From NCBI RefSeq assembly GCF_015354405.1, contig NZ_JADKYP010000001.1, positions 62,001-126,000 of the forward strand: a stretch of DNA of 64,000 nt. Reading direction: 5' to 3'. The translations under genes were made by a program, and so were the position numbers. This document shows, piece by piece, positions 35,141 through 51,069 of the stretch. The notes below the pieces were generated by a model, which had not been told where the DNA came from, did not search any database, and saw only the letters and a program-made list of their open reading frames with translations. The stretch comes from Nocardia sp. BSTN01 (GTDB lineage Bacteria > Actinomycetota > Actinomycetes > Mycobacteriales > Mycobacteriaceae). The stretch's first letter is position 1; every line of letters starts with the position of its first letter.

Positions 35141-35309
35141 CAGTTCCTCTTCAAAAAGCCTGTCCCGGTGGGTATTTGGCGTTTTCGACGGCGCTGCAGG
35201 GGGTGTCGTCGCGCGACCGCGGCCATTCGGGACGGATCTGCCGCACCCGGGTGCACCCGGACGGCAGGGATGGCTGCACGTGGCGATCAGGGGTTCGCCA
35301 CGTGCAGCC
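35141..35309 (+). ncRNA. Candidate small RNA or structured 5' leader
   Basis: Runs from the predicted start near 35141 to the end of the hairpin at 35309. The hairpin has 14-bp perfect arms (35272-35285 and 35296-35309, starting GGCTGCACGTGGCG) and a 10-nt loop. No U-run follows, which is common for actinobacterial terminators. It matches no RNA family I recognise. If the hairpin does not terminate, this is the leader of the synthetase gene. Confidence 0.3.
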
Positions 35310-35452
35310 GATTCATCCCATGTCTGTGCTGTTCGCGCCGCGTGTCGCGGGAAAAGTGGACCATTCGGTCGGGCCGATAACCGCTACGTCCGGTTTCGGC
35401 TATCCTCGCGGCAGGTGTGACGTCGTTCACCGGTGAAGGAGTGCGGTTACTG

Positions 35453-37087
35453 ATGTTGAGCACGATGCAGGACGATCAACTGTCGCTGGCCACCCTGCTG
35501 CGATATGCGTCCACGTTCCACGGCGATGCCACGGTGTCGACCTGGACGGGCGACGGGGTGCGCACCATGACCTATCGGGAATTGGGTGCGGAATCGGCGC
35601 GGCTGGCCAACGCGCTGCGAGGCCTGGGGATCGATGTGGGCGACCGGGTCGCCACGTTCATGTGGAACAACAACGAACATATGGTCGCCTACGCCGCCGT
35701 GCCCGCGATGGGCGCCGTACTGCACGCGCTGAACCTGCGGCTGTTCCCCGAGCAGGTCACCTACGTGGCCAATCACGCCGAGGACCGGGTCGTGATCGTC
35801 GACGGCTCGCTGCTGCCGATGTTCGCCAATTACCTCCCGACGCTGAAGACCGTCCGCCACGTCATCGTGGCCAACGGCAATGCCGCGGATCTGACCGCCC
35901 CCGAGGGCGTGCAGGTGCACTCCTACACGGAACTGCTTGCGGGACAACCCGATACCTACGATTTCCCGGTCGTCGACGAACGCTCCGCGGCCGGGATGTG
36001 CTACACCTCCGGCACCACCGGCGACCCCAAGGGCGTGGTGTATTCGCACCGGTCCAATGTGCTGCACGCCATGCAGGTGCTGACCAACGCGAGTATGGGA
36101 TTCACCTCCGACGACACCGTGCTGGCCATCGTGCCGCTGTTCCACGCCAACGCCTGGGGCCTGCCGTACGCCGCGATGCTCTCGGGGGCGAGCGTGCTGA
36201 TGCCCGACCGCTTCCTGCAACCGGCGCCGCTGCTGGAGATGATGGCCGCGGTGCAGCCGACCTTCGCCGCGGCGGTGCCGACCATCTGGGGTGGCGTGCT
36301 GGCGCAGTTGGAGGCGAAGCCGCAGGACATCACGCATCTGCGCGAGGTGGTCGTCGGTGGGTCCGCGCTGCCGCCGTCGATGATGCGGGCCTTCCAGGAG
36401 AAGCACGGAGTGCGGCTGCTGCACGCCTGGGGGATGACCGAAACCTCCCCGCTGGGCAGCGTCGCGCATCCGCCGAGGGGCGTGTCGGGCGAGGACGAAT
36501 GGGAGTACCGCTACACACAGGGACGGTTCCCGGCGCTGGTCCAGGCGCGCCTGGTCGGCGACGACGGCTCGGTGCTGCCCAACGACGGCGAGGCCGTGGG
36601 CGAACTCGAGGTGCGCGGCCCGTGGATCGCGGGGGCCTATTACTCACCCGAGGGCGCGTCCGTCGACCCGGACAAGTTCGACGAGGGCTGGCTGCGCACC
36701 GGTGACGTCGGCAAGATCACGCCCAACGGCTACCTCACGCTGGTCGACCGATCCAAGGATGTGATCAAGTCCGGCGGCGAATGGATCTCCTCGGTCGATC
36801 TGGAGAACGCGATCATGGGTCATCCGGCCGTCGCGGAGGCCTCGGTGATCGGTGTGCCGGACGAGAAGTGGGACGAGCGGCCGCTGGTCGCCATCGTCCT
36901 CAAGGAGGGTGCGACCGCCGAACCGGCCGAATTGCGCGATTTCCTGGCGGACAAGTTCGCCAAGTGGCAGTTGCCCGAGCACTGGACCTTCATCGACGAG
37001 GTGCCCAAGACCAGCGTCGGCAAATTCGACAAGAAGCGGCTGCGGGCTCGGTATGCCGACGGCGAATTGAGCGTCACCACGCTGTGA
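35453..37087 (+). CDS. Acyl-CoA synthetase (FadD-type AMP-binding enzyme)
   Basis: 544 residues from ATG 35453, after GAAGGAG. P-loop YTSGTTGDPKG near residue 185; the adenylate motif LLHAWGMTETSP; GWLRTGD near 417; the C-terminal lysine in KTSVGKFDKK near 527. ATP-dependent activation of a fatty or aromatic acid to its CoA thioester is expected. It heads a rightward run with a hotdog-fold gene and a second FadD. A 23-bp tandem repeat follows the stop. Confidence 0.9.
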   Translation: MLSTMQDDQLSLATLLRYASTFHGDATVSTWTGDGVRTMTYRELGAESARLANALRGLGIDVGDRVATFMWNNNEHMVAYAAVPAMGAVLHALNLRLFPEQVTYVANHAEDRVVIVDGSLLPMFANYLPTLKTVRHVIVANGNAADLTAPEGVQVHSYTELLAGQPDTYDFPVVDERSAAGMCYTSGTTGDPKGVVYSHRSNVLHAMQVLTNASMGFTSDDTVLAIVPLFHANAWGLPYAAMLSGASVLMPDRFLQPAPLLEMMAAVQPTFAAAVPTIWGGVLAQLEAKPQDITHLREVVVGGSALPPSMMRAFQEKHGVRLLHAWGMTETSPLGSVAHPPRGVSGEDEWEYRYTQGRFPALVQARLVGDDGSVLPNDGEAVGELEVRGPWIAGAYYSPEGASVDPDKFDEGWLRTGDVGKITPNGYLTLVDRSKDVIKSGGEWISSVDLENAIMGHPAVAEASVIGVPDEKWDERPLVAIVLKEGATAEPAELRDFLADKFAKWQLPEHWTFIDEVPKTSVGKFDKKRLRARYADGELSVTTL

Positions 37088-37133
37088 AGTCGAGCGTCCC
37101 GACGCTGTGAGATCGAGCGTCCCGACGCTGTGA
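37079..37133. repeat. Tandem 23-bp repeat at the end of the FadD gene
   Basis: ACGCTGTGA recurs at 37079, 37102 and 37125; the 14 bp between copies (NNTCGAGCGTCCCG) are the same apart from one or two bases. The first copy carries the gene's stop codon, so the stop and flank have been duplicated twice. Slipped-strand duplication is the simple explanation. Confidence 0.75.
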
Positions 37134-37315
37134 ACGAATCCCCGCGGGCGCGGCCGGAACATCCGGTCGCGCCCGCGGTGTGAGCGGGTGCGGTGGTGCC
37201 CGCCCGTGCCGGTCGGCGGGCGATCGCGGCACCTGTTGGCGCTATGTCAACAAGGTGTCGTAGGCTGAGCACCGGCGTCCGGTGGGCGTCCGATCACGTG
37301 CAGAAAGGGTTGGCG

Positions 37316-37801
37316 ATGACCGAGACGAGCAGCGCCGAGACGAACAACGACACCCCCGCGTTCGCGGATGTGGTGAACGGCGCGCTGGAGTTCACCATCC
37401 CGATCGCGCACAAGATGGGTGTGCAGGCGCTCGAGGTGCGGCCCGGCTTCGCCGCCACCACCGTGCCGATCGAGGGCAACGGCAACCACTTCGGCGTCAT
37501 GTACGCCGGCGTGCTGTTCACCGTCGCGGAAATCCTCGGCGGCGCCATTCCGATCGCCACCTTCGACAGCGCCAAGTACTACCCGCTCGTGAAGGACCTG
37601 CAGATCTTCTTCCGCAAGCCGGCGAAAACCGATGTGCGGGCCCAGGCTTCGCTTTCGGAGGAGGAGATCGCCCAGGTGATCGCCGCCGCCGAGGCCAACG
37701 GCAAGGCCGACTTCACCCTCGAGGCCACCGTGACCGACGCCGACGGCGTGGTCGTCGCCGAGACTCGCGGGCTGTACCAGTTGCGGGCACACGGAAAGTA
37801 G
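37316..37801 (+). CDS. Hotdog-fold (DUF4442/YiiD-like) putative thioesterase
   Basis: 161 residues. Single hotdog domain: PIAHKMGVQALEVRPGFAATTVPIEGNGNHFGVMYAGVLFTVAEILGG, in which the N-H-F-G-V-M-Y-A-G turn and the following helix form the active site of PaaI-like proteins. Then LVKDLQIFFRKPAKTDVRAQ. Would hydrolyse or bind acyl-CoA; placement between two acyl-CoA synthetases fits. ATG 37316 with AGAAAGGG. Confidence 0.8.
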   Translation: MTETSSAETNNDTPAFADVVNGALEFTIPIAHKMGVQALEVRPGFAATTVPIEGNGNHFGVMYAGVLFTVAEILGGAIPIATFDSAKYYPLVKDLQIFFRKPAKTDVRAQASLSEEEIAQVIAAAEANGKADFTLEATVTDADGVVVAETRGLYQLRAHGK

Positions 37802-38056
37802 CGAGTCGAGCCGCACGGCCGCGGTCGGCCGATGCCGCCCGCTGCCGGTCGACCGACAGTGTGCCGCGGGGTTACGGTGAGGGCGCGTACCGTCGAAATG
37901 GCGGTGTTGTAGCGCCCGACAGGGGAGCCCGCGTGGCCACGCAGCCGTTGCCTCCTCGCGGACTCCGCTCCACCGGGCGGGGACAGAGAGGTCCGGCGTA
38001 ATGGGCGTGCACCGCCATCCGATGCGAGACAGTCGGCGCGGCAGGGGGATTCGAGC

Positions 38057-39691
38057 ATGACGGTGAATCTGTTACGCACTGTGATCGCGCGGGCGTGGGC
38101 CGAGCTGGAATATCTGCGGCTCGCGGTCGGCAGTGGCGTGGTCGGAATCGACTCGCCGTTGACGTTGCTGTCCGCGGGCGACGCGCTGCTCCGGCACGGT
38201 GCGCTGCCCGCGCTGCTGCGGCTGGCCGCCGCCCGCTACGGCGATCGGGCCGCGGTGATCGACGAACTCGGCACGCTGAGCTACCGCGAACTCGAGGACC
38301 GTTCCAACCGGCTGGCCAACGAATGGCGAAAACGCGGACTGCGCACCGGCGAGGGTGTGGCGATTCTGGCCCGCAACCACCGCGGCCTGCTCGACGCGGT
38401 CTTCGCCGCGGCCAAGTGCGGGGCCCGGATCATCTTGTTGAACACCGACTTCGCCGGGCCGCAACTGCGGGATGTGGCAGCCCGCGAGGGCGCCGATCTG
38501 CTGGTGTACGACGAGGAATACGAATCCATCCTCGGCGATCTGAGCCCTCGGCGCGGGGCCTATCGGGCGTGGTCGGAGACCGGGCACACCTCCAGCCTGG
38601 AGTCGCTGATCACCGGCGGCTCGCCCGCCACGCCGCCGATCTCGCGTTCCGGCGCCAAGATCATCCTGTTGACCAGCGGCACCACCGGCACGCCCAAGGG
38701 TGCGCCGCGGTCGGAGCCGCGTTCACTGGAACCGCTGGGCGCGATTCTCAGCAAGGTGCCGTTCCGGACCCGTGAGGTGACCGAATGTCCGGCGCCGCTG
38801 TTCCACACCCTCGGTTTCGCAATGTCGTTGCTGGCCATCGGCTTCGGCTCGACATTGGTGATCCGGCGGCGCTTCGATCCGCAGCGGGTGATCGACAGTA
38901 TGGCCGAGCACCGTGCGACCGCGTTGATCGTGGTGCCGGTGATGCTCGCGCGCATGGTCGAATCGGGTCCGCAGGCGGTGCGCGAGCGGGATCTGTCGGC
39001 GCTGCGCATTATTTTCGTCGCCGGATCGCAGCTGGGCGCCGAGCTGTGCCGGCGGGTGACGGCAGCGTTCGGGCCGGTCGTCTACAACCTGTACGGATCC
39101 ACCGAGGTCGCCTACGCCACCATCGCCACGCCGGAGGATCTGGCTCAGGAGCCGGGATGTGTGGGGTCACCGGTGGTGGGCGCGGTGGTCGAGATCCTCG
39201 ACGAGCGGGGCGAGCCCGTACCGGCCGGGACGACCGGGCGGATCTTCGTCCGCAACGCGATTCCCTTCGACGGCTATACCGGTGGCGGCGGTAAGGAGCG
39301 GATCCGCGGCCTGATGTCCACCGGCGATGTCGGCCATTTCGATTCGGCCGGAAGGCTTTTCATCGACGGGCGCGACGACGACATGATCGTCTCCGGCGGT
39401 GAGAACGTGTTCCCGGCCGAGGTCGAGGAATTGCTCGACGCACATCCGGACGTGCGCGAGGCCGCGGTCATCGGCGTACCCGACGACGAATACGGCGCGC
39501 GACTGGTCGCTTTCGTCGTCCGCACCACCGAAGCTCTCGGCGCGGAGGAGATCAAAGCGCATGTGAAGGCCAACCTCGCGCGCTACAAGGTGCCTCGCGA
39601 CGTGGTGTTCATCGACGAACTGCCGCGCAATCCCACCGGCAAGGTCCTCAAACGGCGGCTGCGGGAGTGGGGCGAGGGCGCCGGAGCGTAA
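38057..39691 (+). CDS. Acyl-CoA synthetase (FadD12-like)
   Basis: 544 residues. An N-terminal hydrophobic-amphipathic helix (LLRTVIARAWAELEYLRL) may attach it to membrane. Motifs: LTSGTTGTPKG (near 213), LYGSTEVAYATIATPED, STGDVGHFD, and the C-terminal NPTGKVLKRRL with the catalytic lysine. Similar in layout to mycobacterial FadD12-type ligases that activate long-chain acids. Different enough from the 35453 enzyme to have a different substrate. A strong terminator follows. Confidence 0.9.
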   Translation: MTVNLLRTVIARAWAELEYLRLAVGSGVVGIDSPLTLLSAGDALLRHGALPALLRLAAARYGDRAAVIDELGTLSYRELEDRSNRLANEWRKRGLRTGEGVAILARNHRGLLDAVFAAAKCGARIILLNTDFAGPQLRDVAAREGADLLVYDEEYESILGDLSPRRGAYRAWSETGHTSSLESLITGGSPATPPISRSGAKIILLTSGTTGTPKGAPRSEPRSLEPLGAILSKVPFRTREVTECPAPLFHTLGFAMSLLAIGFGSTLVIRRRFDPQRVIDSMAEHRATALIVVPVMLARMVESGPQAVRERDLSALRIIFVAGSQLGAELCRRVTAAFGPVVYNLYGSTEVAYATIATPEDLAQEPGCVGSPVVGAVVEILDERGEPVPAGTTGRIFVRNAIPFDGYTGGGGKERIRGLMSTGDVGHFDSAGRLFIDGRDDDMIVSGGENVFPAEVEELLDAHPDVREAAVIGVPDDEYGARLVAFVVRTTEALGAEEIKAHVKANLARYKVPRDVVFIDELPRNPTGKVLKRRLREWGEGAGA

Positions 39692-39695
39692 CGCC

Positions 39696-39729
39696 GGTCC
39701 CGGCGCCGGACACCTCCGGCGCCGGAACC
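39696..39729. terminator. Bidirectional hairpin terminator
   Basis: CCGGCGCCGG-ACACCT-CCGGCGCCGG, extended by GGTC/AACC, gives a stem of about 13 pairs with a 6-nt loop between two convergent genes, 4 bp after one stop and 7 bp before the other. Confidence 0.7.
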
Positions 39730-39736
39730 GTACGGT

Positions 39737-40129
39737 TCAGCAGTTACGCAGTTCCGGGCTCTGATTGAGCAGTTGAGCGCGGGTGGAGATGAAGGTGGAG
39801 TAGGTGTCGCCACCGACGGCCGAGAGCGGGAAGGCCGCCACCCGATGGCAGTTCTGGAAGGCGAGTTTGATGCCGAAATGCCGCTCCAGGCTGCCGCGAA
39901 TCGAATCCGACGCCATCGCGCGCAGCAGTTGTCCGCGGGCGGTCTCGTCCGGCGGGGGGACCTGATTGTCCGCGAATTCTGCTGTGCCGGAACGCAGATC
40001 GGCGGCCACGCGGCTGACGACCTCGTAGGCGTAGGGCAGTGAGGTACGAACGCATTCGACGAATTCCTCGTCGCTGACCGGACCGCTTTCGGCGCGTTCG
40101 AGCAGTGCGGCTGGGACATCCAATGACAT
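39737..40129 (-). CDS. Conserved actinobacterial SCO5389-like protein
   Basis: 130 residues from ATG 40129, preceded by AGGAGAGCG. Matches by eye the SCO5389 family: SLDVPAALLERAESGPVSDEEFVECVRTSLPYAYEVVSRVAADL, then LRAMASDSIRGSLERHFGIKLAFQNCHRVAAFP and an ending that carries a terminal Cys. No signal peptide or known catalytic motif. Function unknown; the family is widespread in actinomycetes with conserved length. Confidence 0.75.
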   Translation of the reverse strand: MSLDVPAALLERAESGPVSDEEFVECVRTSLPYAYEVVSRVAADLRSGTAEFADNQVPPPDETARGQLLRAMASDSIRGSLERHFGIKLAFQNCHRVAAFPLSAVGGDTYSTFISTRAQLLNQSPELRNC

Positions 40130-40186
40130 GACGCTCTCCTCGTGGGATGGCGGGTGATGTCCCATGAGTCTAAACGACAAACGTTG

Positions 40187-41230
40187 TCAACAAGACCCGA
40201 ATGGCCGCGAAAGTGCCGATTGCAGAGCGGCTTTCGTTTCCTCGGTGAGCGTGCGTACCAGGTCGGCGGCCGGAACGGCGTCGGCGAGGGTGTGCGCCTG
40301 CCCGGCCCACAGGTTCACCGCGTCGGGGTTGTCGGCGGCGCGAGCCTGCGCGCGCAACGGTCCGGTGGCGTAATGGATTTCGGGGTAGGCCGCAGGCGCG
40401 TCGGGATTGTCGAGCATGAATTGATTGCGCAGTCCACGGGCCCGGCGGCCGCTGAAGGCGCGGGTCAGCATGGTGGGCGTCTCGATCGCGAGCGCATCGC
40501 GGTGCAGCGCCGAGGTGCCCGCCTCCGGGCAGCGGAGGAAGGCCGTGCCCAGTTGTGCGGCCGCGGCGCCGGCGGCGAGGACCGCGGCGATACCCGCGCC
40601 GGTGGCGATGCCGCCCGCCGCGACCACGGGCGTGTCGACCGCGGCGCGCACCAGCTGCACCAGCGCCAGGGTGGTGAGGGGGTCGGCGCCGTCCTCCTCG
40701 GGCCGATCGGCGAAACCGCCGCGGTGTCCGCCGCCCTCCGCGCCCTGGGCGACGAGGACATCGGCACCCGTCTCGGCGGCGACCCGGGCCTCGGGCACCG
40801 AGGTCACCGTCACCCAGACCTCGGTCCCGGCGCGATGCAGGCGCTCGATCTCGGTCTCCGACGGGCAGCCGAAGGTGCACGAGACCACCGCGACCGGCTC
40901 GGCGGTGAGCAGATCGAGCTTCTCCGCCCAGGCGTCGGCGTCGAAACGCGCCTCGCCGAGAGGGAAACGGCGGGCCAGCCGGTCGAGGTAGACCGCGAAG
41001 TGTTCCGGCGGTGTGGGCGCGCCCGGAACGAACAGGTTCACCCCGAAGGGGGTCTCGGTCAGTTCGCGCAGCGCTGTGATGCGCGCGGCGGTATCGGTGG
41101 CGCTCAGATATCCGGCGGCGAGGAATCCCAGACCGCCCGCGTTGCCGACAGCGGCGGCGAGTTCCGGGGTGGACGGGCCGCCGGCCATCGGCGCCAGCAC
41201 GATCGGGGTGCGCACGTTGTCGAGGATCAT
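40187..41230 (-). CDS. Nitronate monooxygenase / 2-nitropropane dioxygenase family
   Basis: 347 residues, FMN TIM barrel. N-terminal TPIVLAPMAGGPSTPELAAAVGNAGGLGFLAAGYLS; GADVLVAQGAEGGGHRGGF near 175 (the catalytic His and phosphate loop); PVVAAGGIATGAGIAAVLAAGAAAAQLGTAFL near 220. Would oxidise alkyl nitronates such as propionate 3-nitronate, or act as a related NAD(P)H:quinone-type flavin enzyme. Ends 57 bp from the SCO5389-like start, same strand, possibly one transcript. Confidence 0.88.
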   Translation of the reverse strand: MILDNVRTPIVLAPMAGGPSTPELAAAVGNAGGLGFLAAGYLSATDTAARITALRELTETPFGVNLFVPGAPTPPEHFAVYLDRLARRFPLGEARFDADAWAEKLDLLTAEPVAVVSCTFGCPSETEIERLHRAGTEVWVTVTSVPEARVAAETGADVLVAQGAEGGGHRGGFADRPEEDGADPLTTLALVQLVRAAVDTPVVAAGGIATGAGIAAVLAAGAAAAQLGTAFLRCPEAGTSALHRDALAIETPTMLTRAFSGRRARGLRNQFMLDNPDAPAAYPEIHYATGPLRAQARAADNPDAVNLWAGQAHTLADAVPAADLVRTLTEETKAALQSALSRPFGSC

Positions 41231-41431
41231 CCCCTCAGTCTGAACCCGGCGCCGGGCCTCGGTAACGGTGCCCGCAGTACCAAGATCAGCCCTCCACCTG
41301 CTGATTCCGTCAGGGAGGTTGCGAAAAGGTCACGACGGAGTACAGTTTCCGTCACAACAGATGCCGAATCGTTACCGAATGCCAGGTTTCGACCGGCGTC
41401 GCCACCGAGTTGATCGACGCTAGGACGAGCC

Positions 41432-42304
41432 TTGCCGCAGCACCGTGAGACATCCAGTTCCGTATCCGTTCAGGACCTGCTCGATGACATCTCCGCCGCC
41501 AGCGGCCTCGCCGAGCGTCCCACTCGTCATCGCGCCCAGCCGCGCACCGGCGACCGGATGAAGCTCGCCGCGAGCGCCGCGGTCGCGACCGGTGCGCTGA
41601 TAAGCACCGCCACCCAGTTCGCGCACGCCGCGCCGCTGCTGCCCGGCGGCCACAACGACACTCCCGAACCGGTCGCGCTGAAGTCGGCCTCCGAACCCGC
41701 GCACGAGGCCGAGCAGGCCGCACCCGTCGCCGCCCCGGTCGCCGCCGAGACTCCGGCCGCACCGCAGGCCCAGCCGGTGGCCGCGCCCGCGCCCGCGCCG
41801 TTCGGTCTGCAGAATCTGCCGCCCGAGGTCGCCGGCCCGCTCTCGCACGCCGAAGAGGTGCTGAAGGGTATCCAGCAGCAGCTCGCGCCGGCCCAGGCCG
41901 TGCGACCGGTGGCCGGGGTCGTGAGTTCCGGCTTCGGATCCCGGTGGGGCGCCATGCATTACGGTGTCGACTTCGCCGATTCGATCGGCACTCCTATTCA
42001 TTCGGTGGAGAACGGCACGGTGATCGACGCCGGTCCCGCCTCGGGCTTCGGGCTGTGGGTCCGGGTGAAGCAGGACGACGGCACCACCGCGGTGTACGGC
42101 CACGTCAACGACATCCTCACTCACGTCGGCCAGCGGGTGAACGCCGGTGACGTGATCGCCACCGTCGGCAACCGCGGCAACTCCACCGGCCCGCACCTGC
42201 ATCTGGAGATCTGGGATCCCAGCGACGTCAAGATCGATCCGGCTCCCTATCTGGCGAGCAAGGGCGTCGTCCTGTCCCAGCAGTCGTGGGGGGCGGGCGA
42301 ATAG
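41432..42304 (+). CDS. Secreted LytM/M23 peptidoglycan endopeptidase
   Basis: 290 residues from a TTG start, with AGGA about 10 bp upstream. A long N-region precedes the hydrophobic segment LAASAAVATGALISTATQFAHA (about 45-66), with cleavage near AHA-AP. A 90-residue Ala/Pro/Glu linker follows, then the M23 domain with zinc-site residues in MHYGVDF and HLHLE; the GFGSRWG and GNSTGPHLHLEIW blocks are intact. It would cut cross-bridges in the wall. The true start may be an internal codon (for example the ATG at residue 43). Confidence 0.85.
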   Translation: MPQHRETSSSVSVQDLLDDISAASGLAERPTRHRAQPRTGDRMKLAASAAVATGALISTATQFAHAAPLLPGGHNDTPEPVALKSASEPAHEAEQAAPVAAPVAAETPAAPQAQPVAAPAPAPFGLQNLPPEVAGPLSHAEEVLKGIQQQLAPAQAVRPVAGVVSSGFGSRWGAMHYGVDFADSIGTPIHSVENGTVIDAGPASGFGLWVRVKQDDGTTAVYGHVNDILTHVGQRVNAGDVIATVGNRGNSTGPHLHLEIWDPSDVKIDPAPYLASKGVVLSQQSWGAGE

Positions 42305-42357
42305 CGCCCGCGCTGTCGTCGGCCGCCCGGCTCGGCCGGCCGCGGGGGGTTGATGCA

Positions 42358-43335
42358 TTGACTGGTTTGCACGAGTTGTTCGATTGCGGATCCCTGCACG
42401 GCCGCACCTACACGGCTCTGGTGCAGCATCCGCGGTCCAGCCTGTCGGAACTGGCGCAATATCTGGAGTGCTCCCGCGAGGCCGTCGCGGCCGCACTGGA
42501 CGCCCTCTGCGAGATGCAGGCCGTGGTCCGCATCGAGATCGACGACACCGTCCGCTGGGACGCCCATGCTCCCGAGGCCCTGTCGGAAGCCGAATCCCGC
42601 CGCCGCCAGGCCGAAACCGCGCGCATGCACGACGCCGCGGCCCGGCTCGGTGAGACCTTCCGCTCGGTGCGGCGTACCACCCGCGGCGACGGCACGGTCG
42701 TGCCGATGTACGAGGCCCGCGAGGTGGTCGCCGAATTCGAGGATCTGCAGCGGGCCGCGCGCAGCCGGATCCGGATGATCGACCGGGGCCCGTACCTGTG
42801 CGAGGGCGAGCGCGCCGCGCGGCTGTTCGACCTGCGCTCGGCGCGGATGGCGGCGGGCGTGCGCTATCAGACGCTGTATCAGGACACCATCTATCAGGAT
42901 CCCGATCGGCTGCGCTTCGCCCTGCAGGCCAATACCGCTGGAGCGCAGGCGCGCACCCTGCCCGATCCGCCGTTCAAGGTGATCATCGCCGACGACGACC
43001 GCGCGGCGCTGATGCTGCATCACGACGAACGCCGCGGCGATCCGATGGGGTTGCGCATCGCGGCCTGTCCGACGCTGGACGCGATCGTGCACACCTTCGA
43101 GGTGTTGTGGTCGCTGGCCGCGCCGATCTCGGTGAATCCGGATCAGCCGCTGGACGAACGCGACCGGGCCATCCTGACCCTGATGGGCCTGGGCGCGACG
43201 GACGACACCATCGCCCGGCGGCTGGGCATGTCCCGGCGCACGGTGGTGCGGCGGACCGCGAGCCTGCTGGAACGCCTGGGTGCCAGTACCCGGTTCCAGG
43301 CCGGCGTGCAGGCGATTCGCCGCGGCTGGCTGTGA
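42358..43335 (+). CDS. LuxR-type regulator next to the NRPS genes
   Basis: About 325 residues from a TTG after GGGGGGTT; a GTG at 42286 overlapping the M23 gene is the other option. N-terminal TrmB-like winged helix (YTALVQHPRSSLSELAQYLECSREAVAAALDAL). A middle domain follows, with a strand-rich FKVIIADDDRAALMLHH block resembling TrmB sensor or phospholipase-like parts. The C-terminal LuxR HTH is LTLMGLGATDDTIARRLGMSRRTVVRRTASLLERLG. Same strand and immediately upstream of NRPS1, hence a candidate pathway regulator. Confidence 0.8.
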   Translation: MTGLHELFDCGSLHGRTYTALVQHPRSSLSELAQYLECSREAVAAALDALCEMQAVVRIEIDDTVRWDAHAPEALSEAESRRRQAETARMHDAAARLGETFRSVRRTTRGDGTVVPMYEAREVVAEFEDLQRAARSRIRMIDRGPYLCEGERAARLFDLRSARMAAGVRYQTLYQDTIYQDPDRLRFALQANTAGAQARTLPDPPFKVIIADDDRAALMLHHDERRGDPMGLRIAACPTLDAIVHTFEVLWSLAAPISVNPDQPLDERDRAILTLMGLGATDDTIARRLGMSRRTVVRRTASLLERLGASTRFQAGVQAIRRGWL

Positions 43336-43356
43336 CATGCGGCCGCCGGTGCGGCT

Positions 43357-43370
43357 GTGACTAGAGTCAC
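43357..43370. promoter_or_regulatory. Perfect 14-bp palindrome upstream of NRPS1
   Basis: GTGACTAGAGTCAC, 22 bp after the LuxR stop and 186 bp before the NRPS1 start. A possible binding site for the LuxR-type regulator. It could also be part of an RNA stem after the LuxR gene. Confidence 0.45.
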
Positions 43371-43481
43371 GGAGGTCGACGCGGGGTGCAACATCGAGGC
43401 ACCCTGGCAGCGATGAGAACTAGGAGAACCGGCGGGTTGCGGCCGTAGATCGGCCGTGCCCCGGGAACTCAGCCATCCTTA

Positions 43482-43487
43482 TATGAT
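43482..43487 (+). promoter_or_regulatory. Possible -10 element for NRPS1
   Basis: TATGAT in the AT-rich patch CCTTATATGATTG, 69 bp upstream of the NRPS1 start. No good -35 hexamer is visible at 16-18 bp, which would fit activator dependence. Confidence 0.35.
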
Positions 43488-43555
43488 TGCTCGGACCGCG
43501 CGAGGGGGTGTTGGACCGTGCGGACCTGCTGGACGCGAGAGGTGAAGACACTCGA

Positions 43556-50917
<7,362 letters not shown>

Positions 50918-51069
50918 GCAACCGGTGGCACGATCGCGGGAAGTAACGCCCGCCGCGGCCGGAATCGATGGACAAGGGTGGCCTGCGTGCAGGTTCATGC
51001 GGCGACGACAGGCAGGATGAGATAGGTGGTACGGGTGGTCAGCGGACAGTACGCGCTGGAAGTGACGGC

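Larger units (their letters stand above)
34996..35452. other. 457-bp divergent intergenic region
   Basis: No convincing protein gene; the frame at 35065-35436 lacks family features. It holds a promoter-like pair TGGACA-N18-TACTAT (35105-35134) and a perfect 14-bp hairpin (35272-35309). Together these suggest a small RNA or a long structured leader for the acyl-CoA synthetase. Confidence 0.6.

Noticed and set aside
35065-35436. 123-codon frame upstream of FadD
   Set aside because: No ribosome site, no family features, and it runs across the perfect hairpin.
41231-41431. c-di-AMP (ydaO) riboswitch upstream of the M23 peptidase
   Set aside because: Such riboswitches often precede actinobacterial wall hydrolases, but the conserved core was not recognisable here or upstream of the NlpC/P60 gene.
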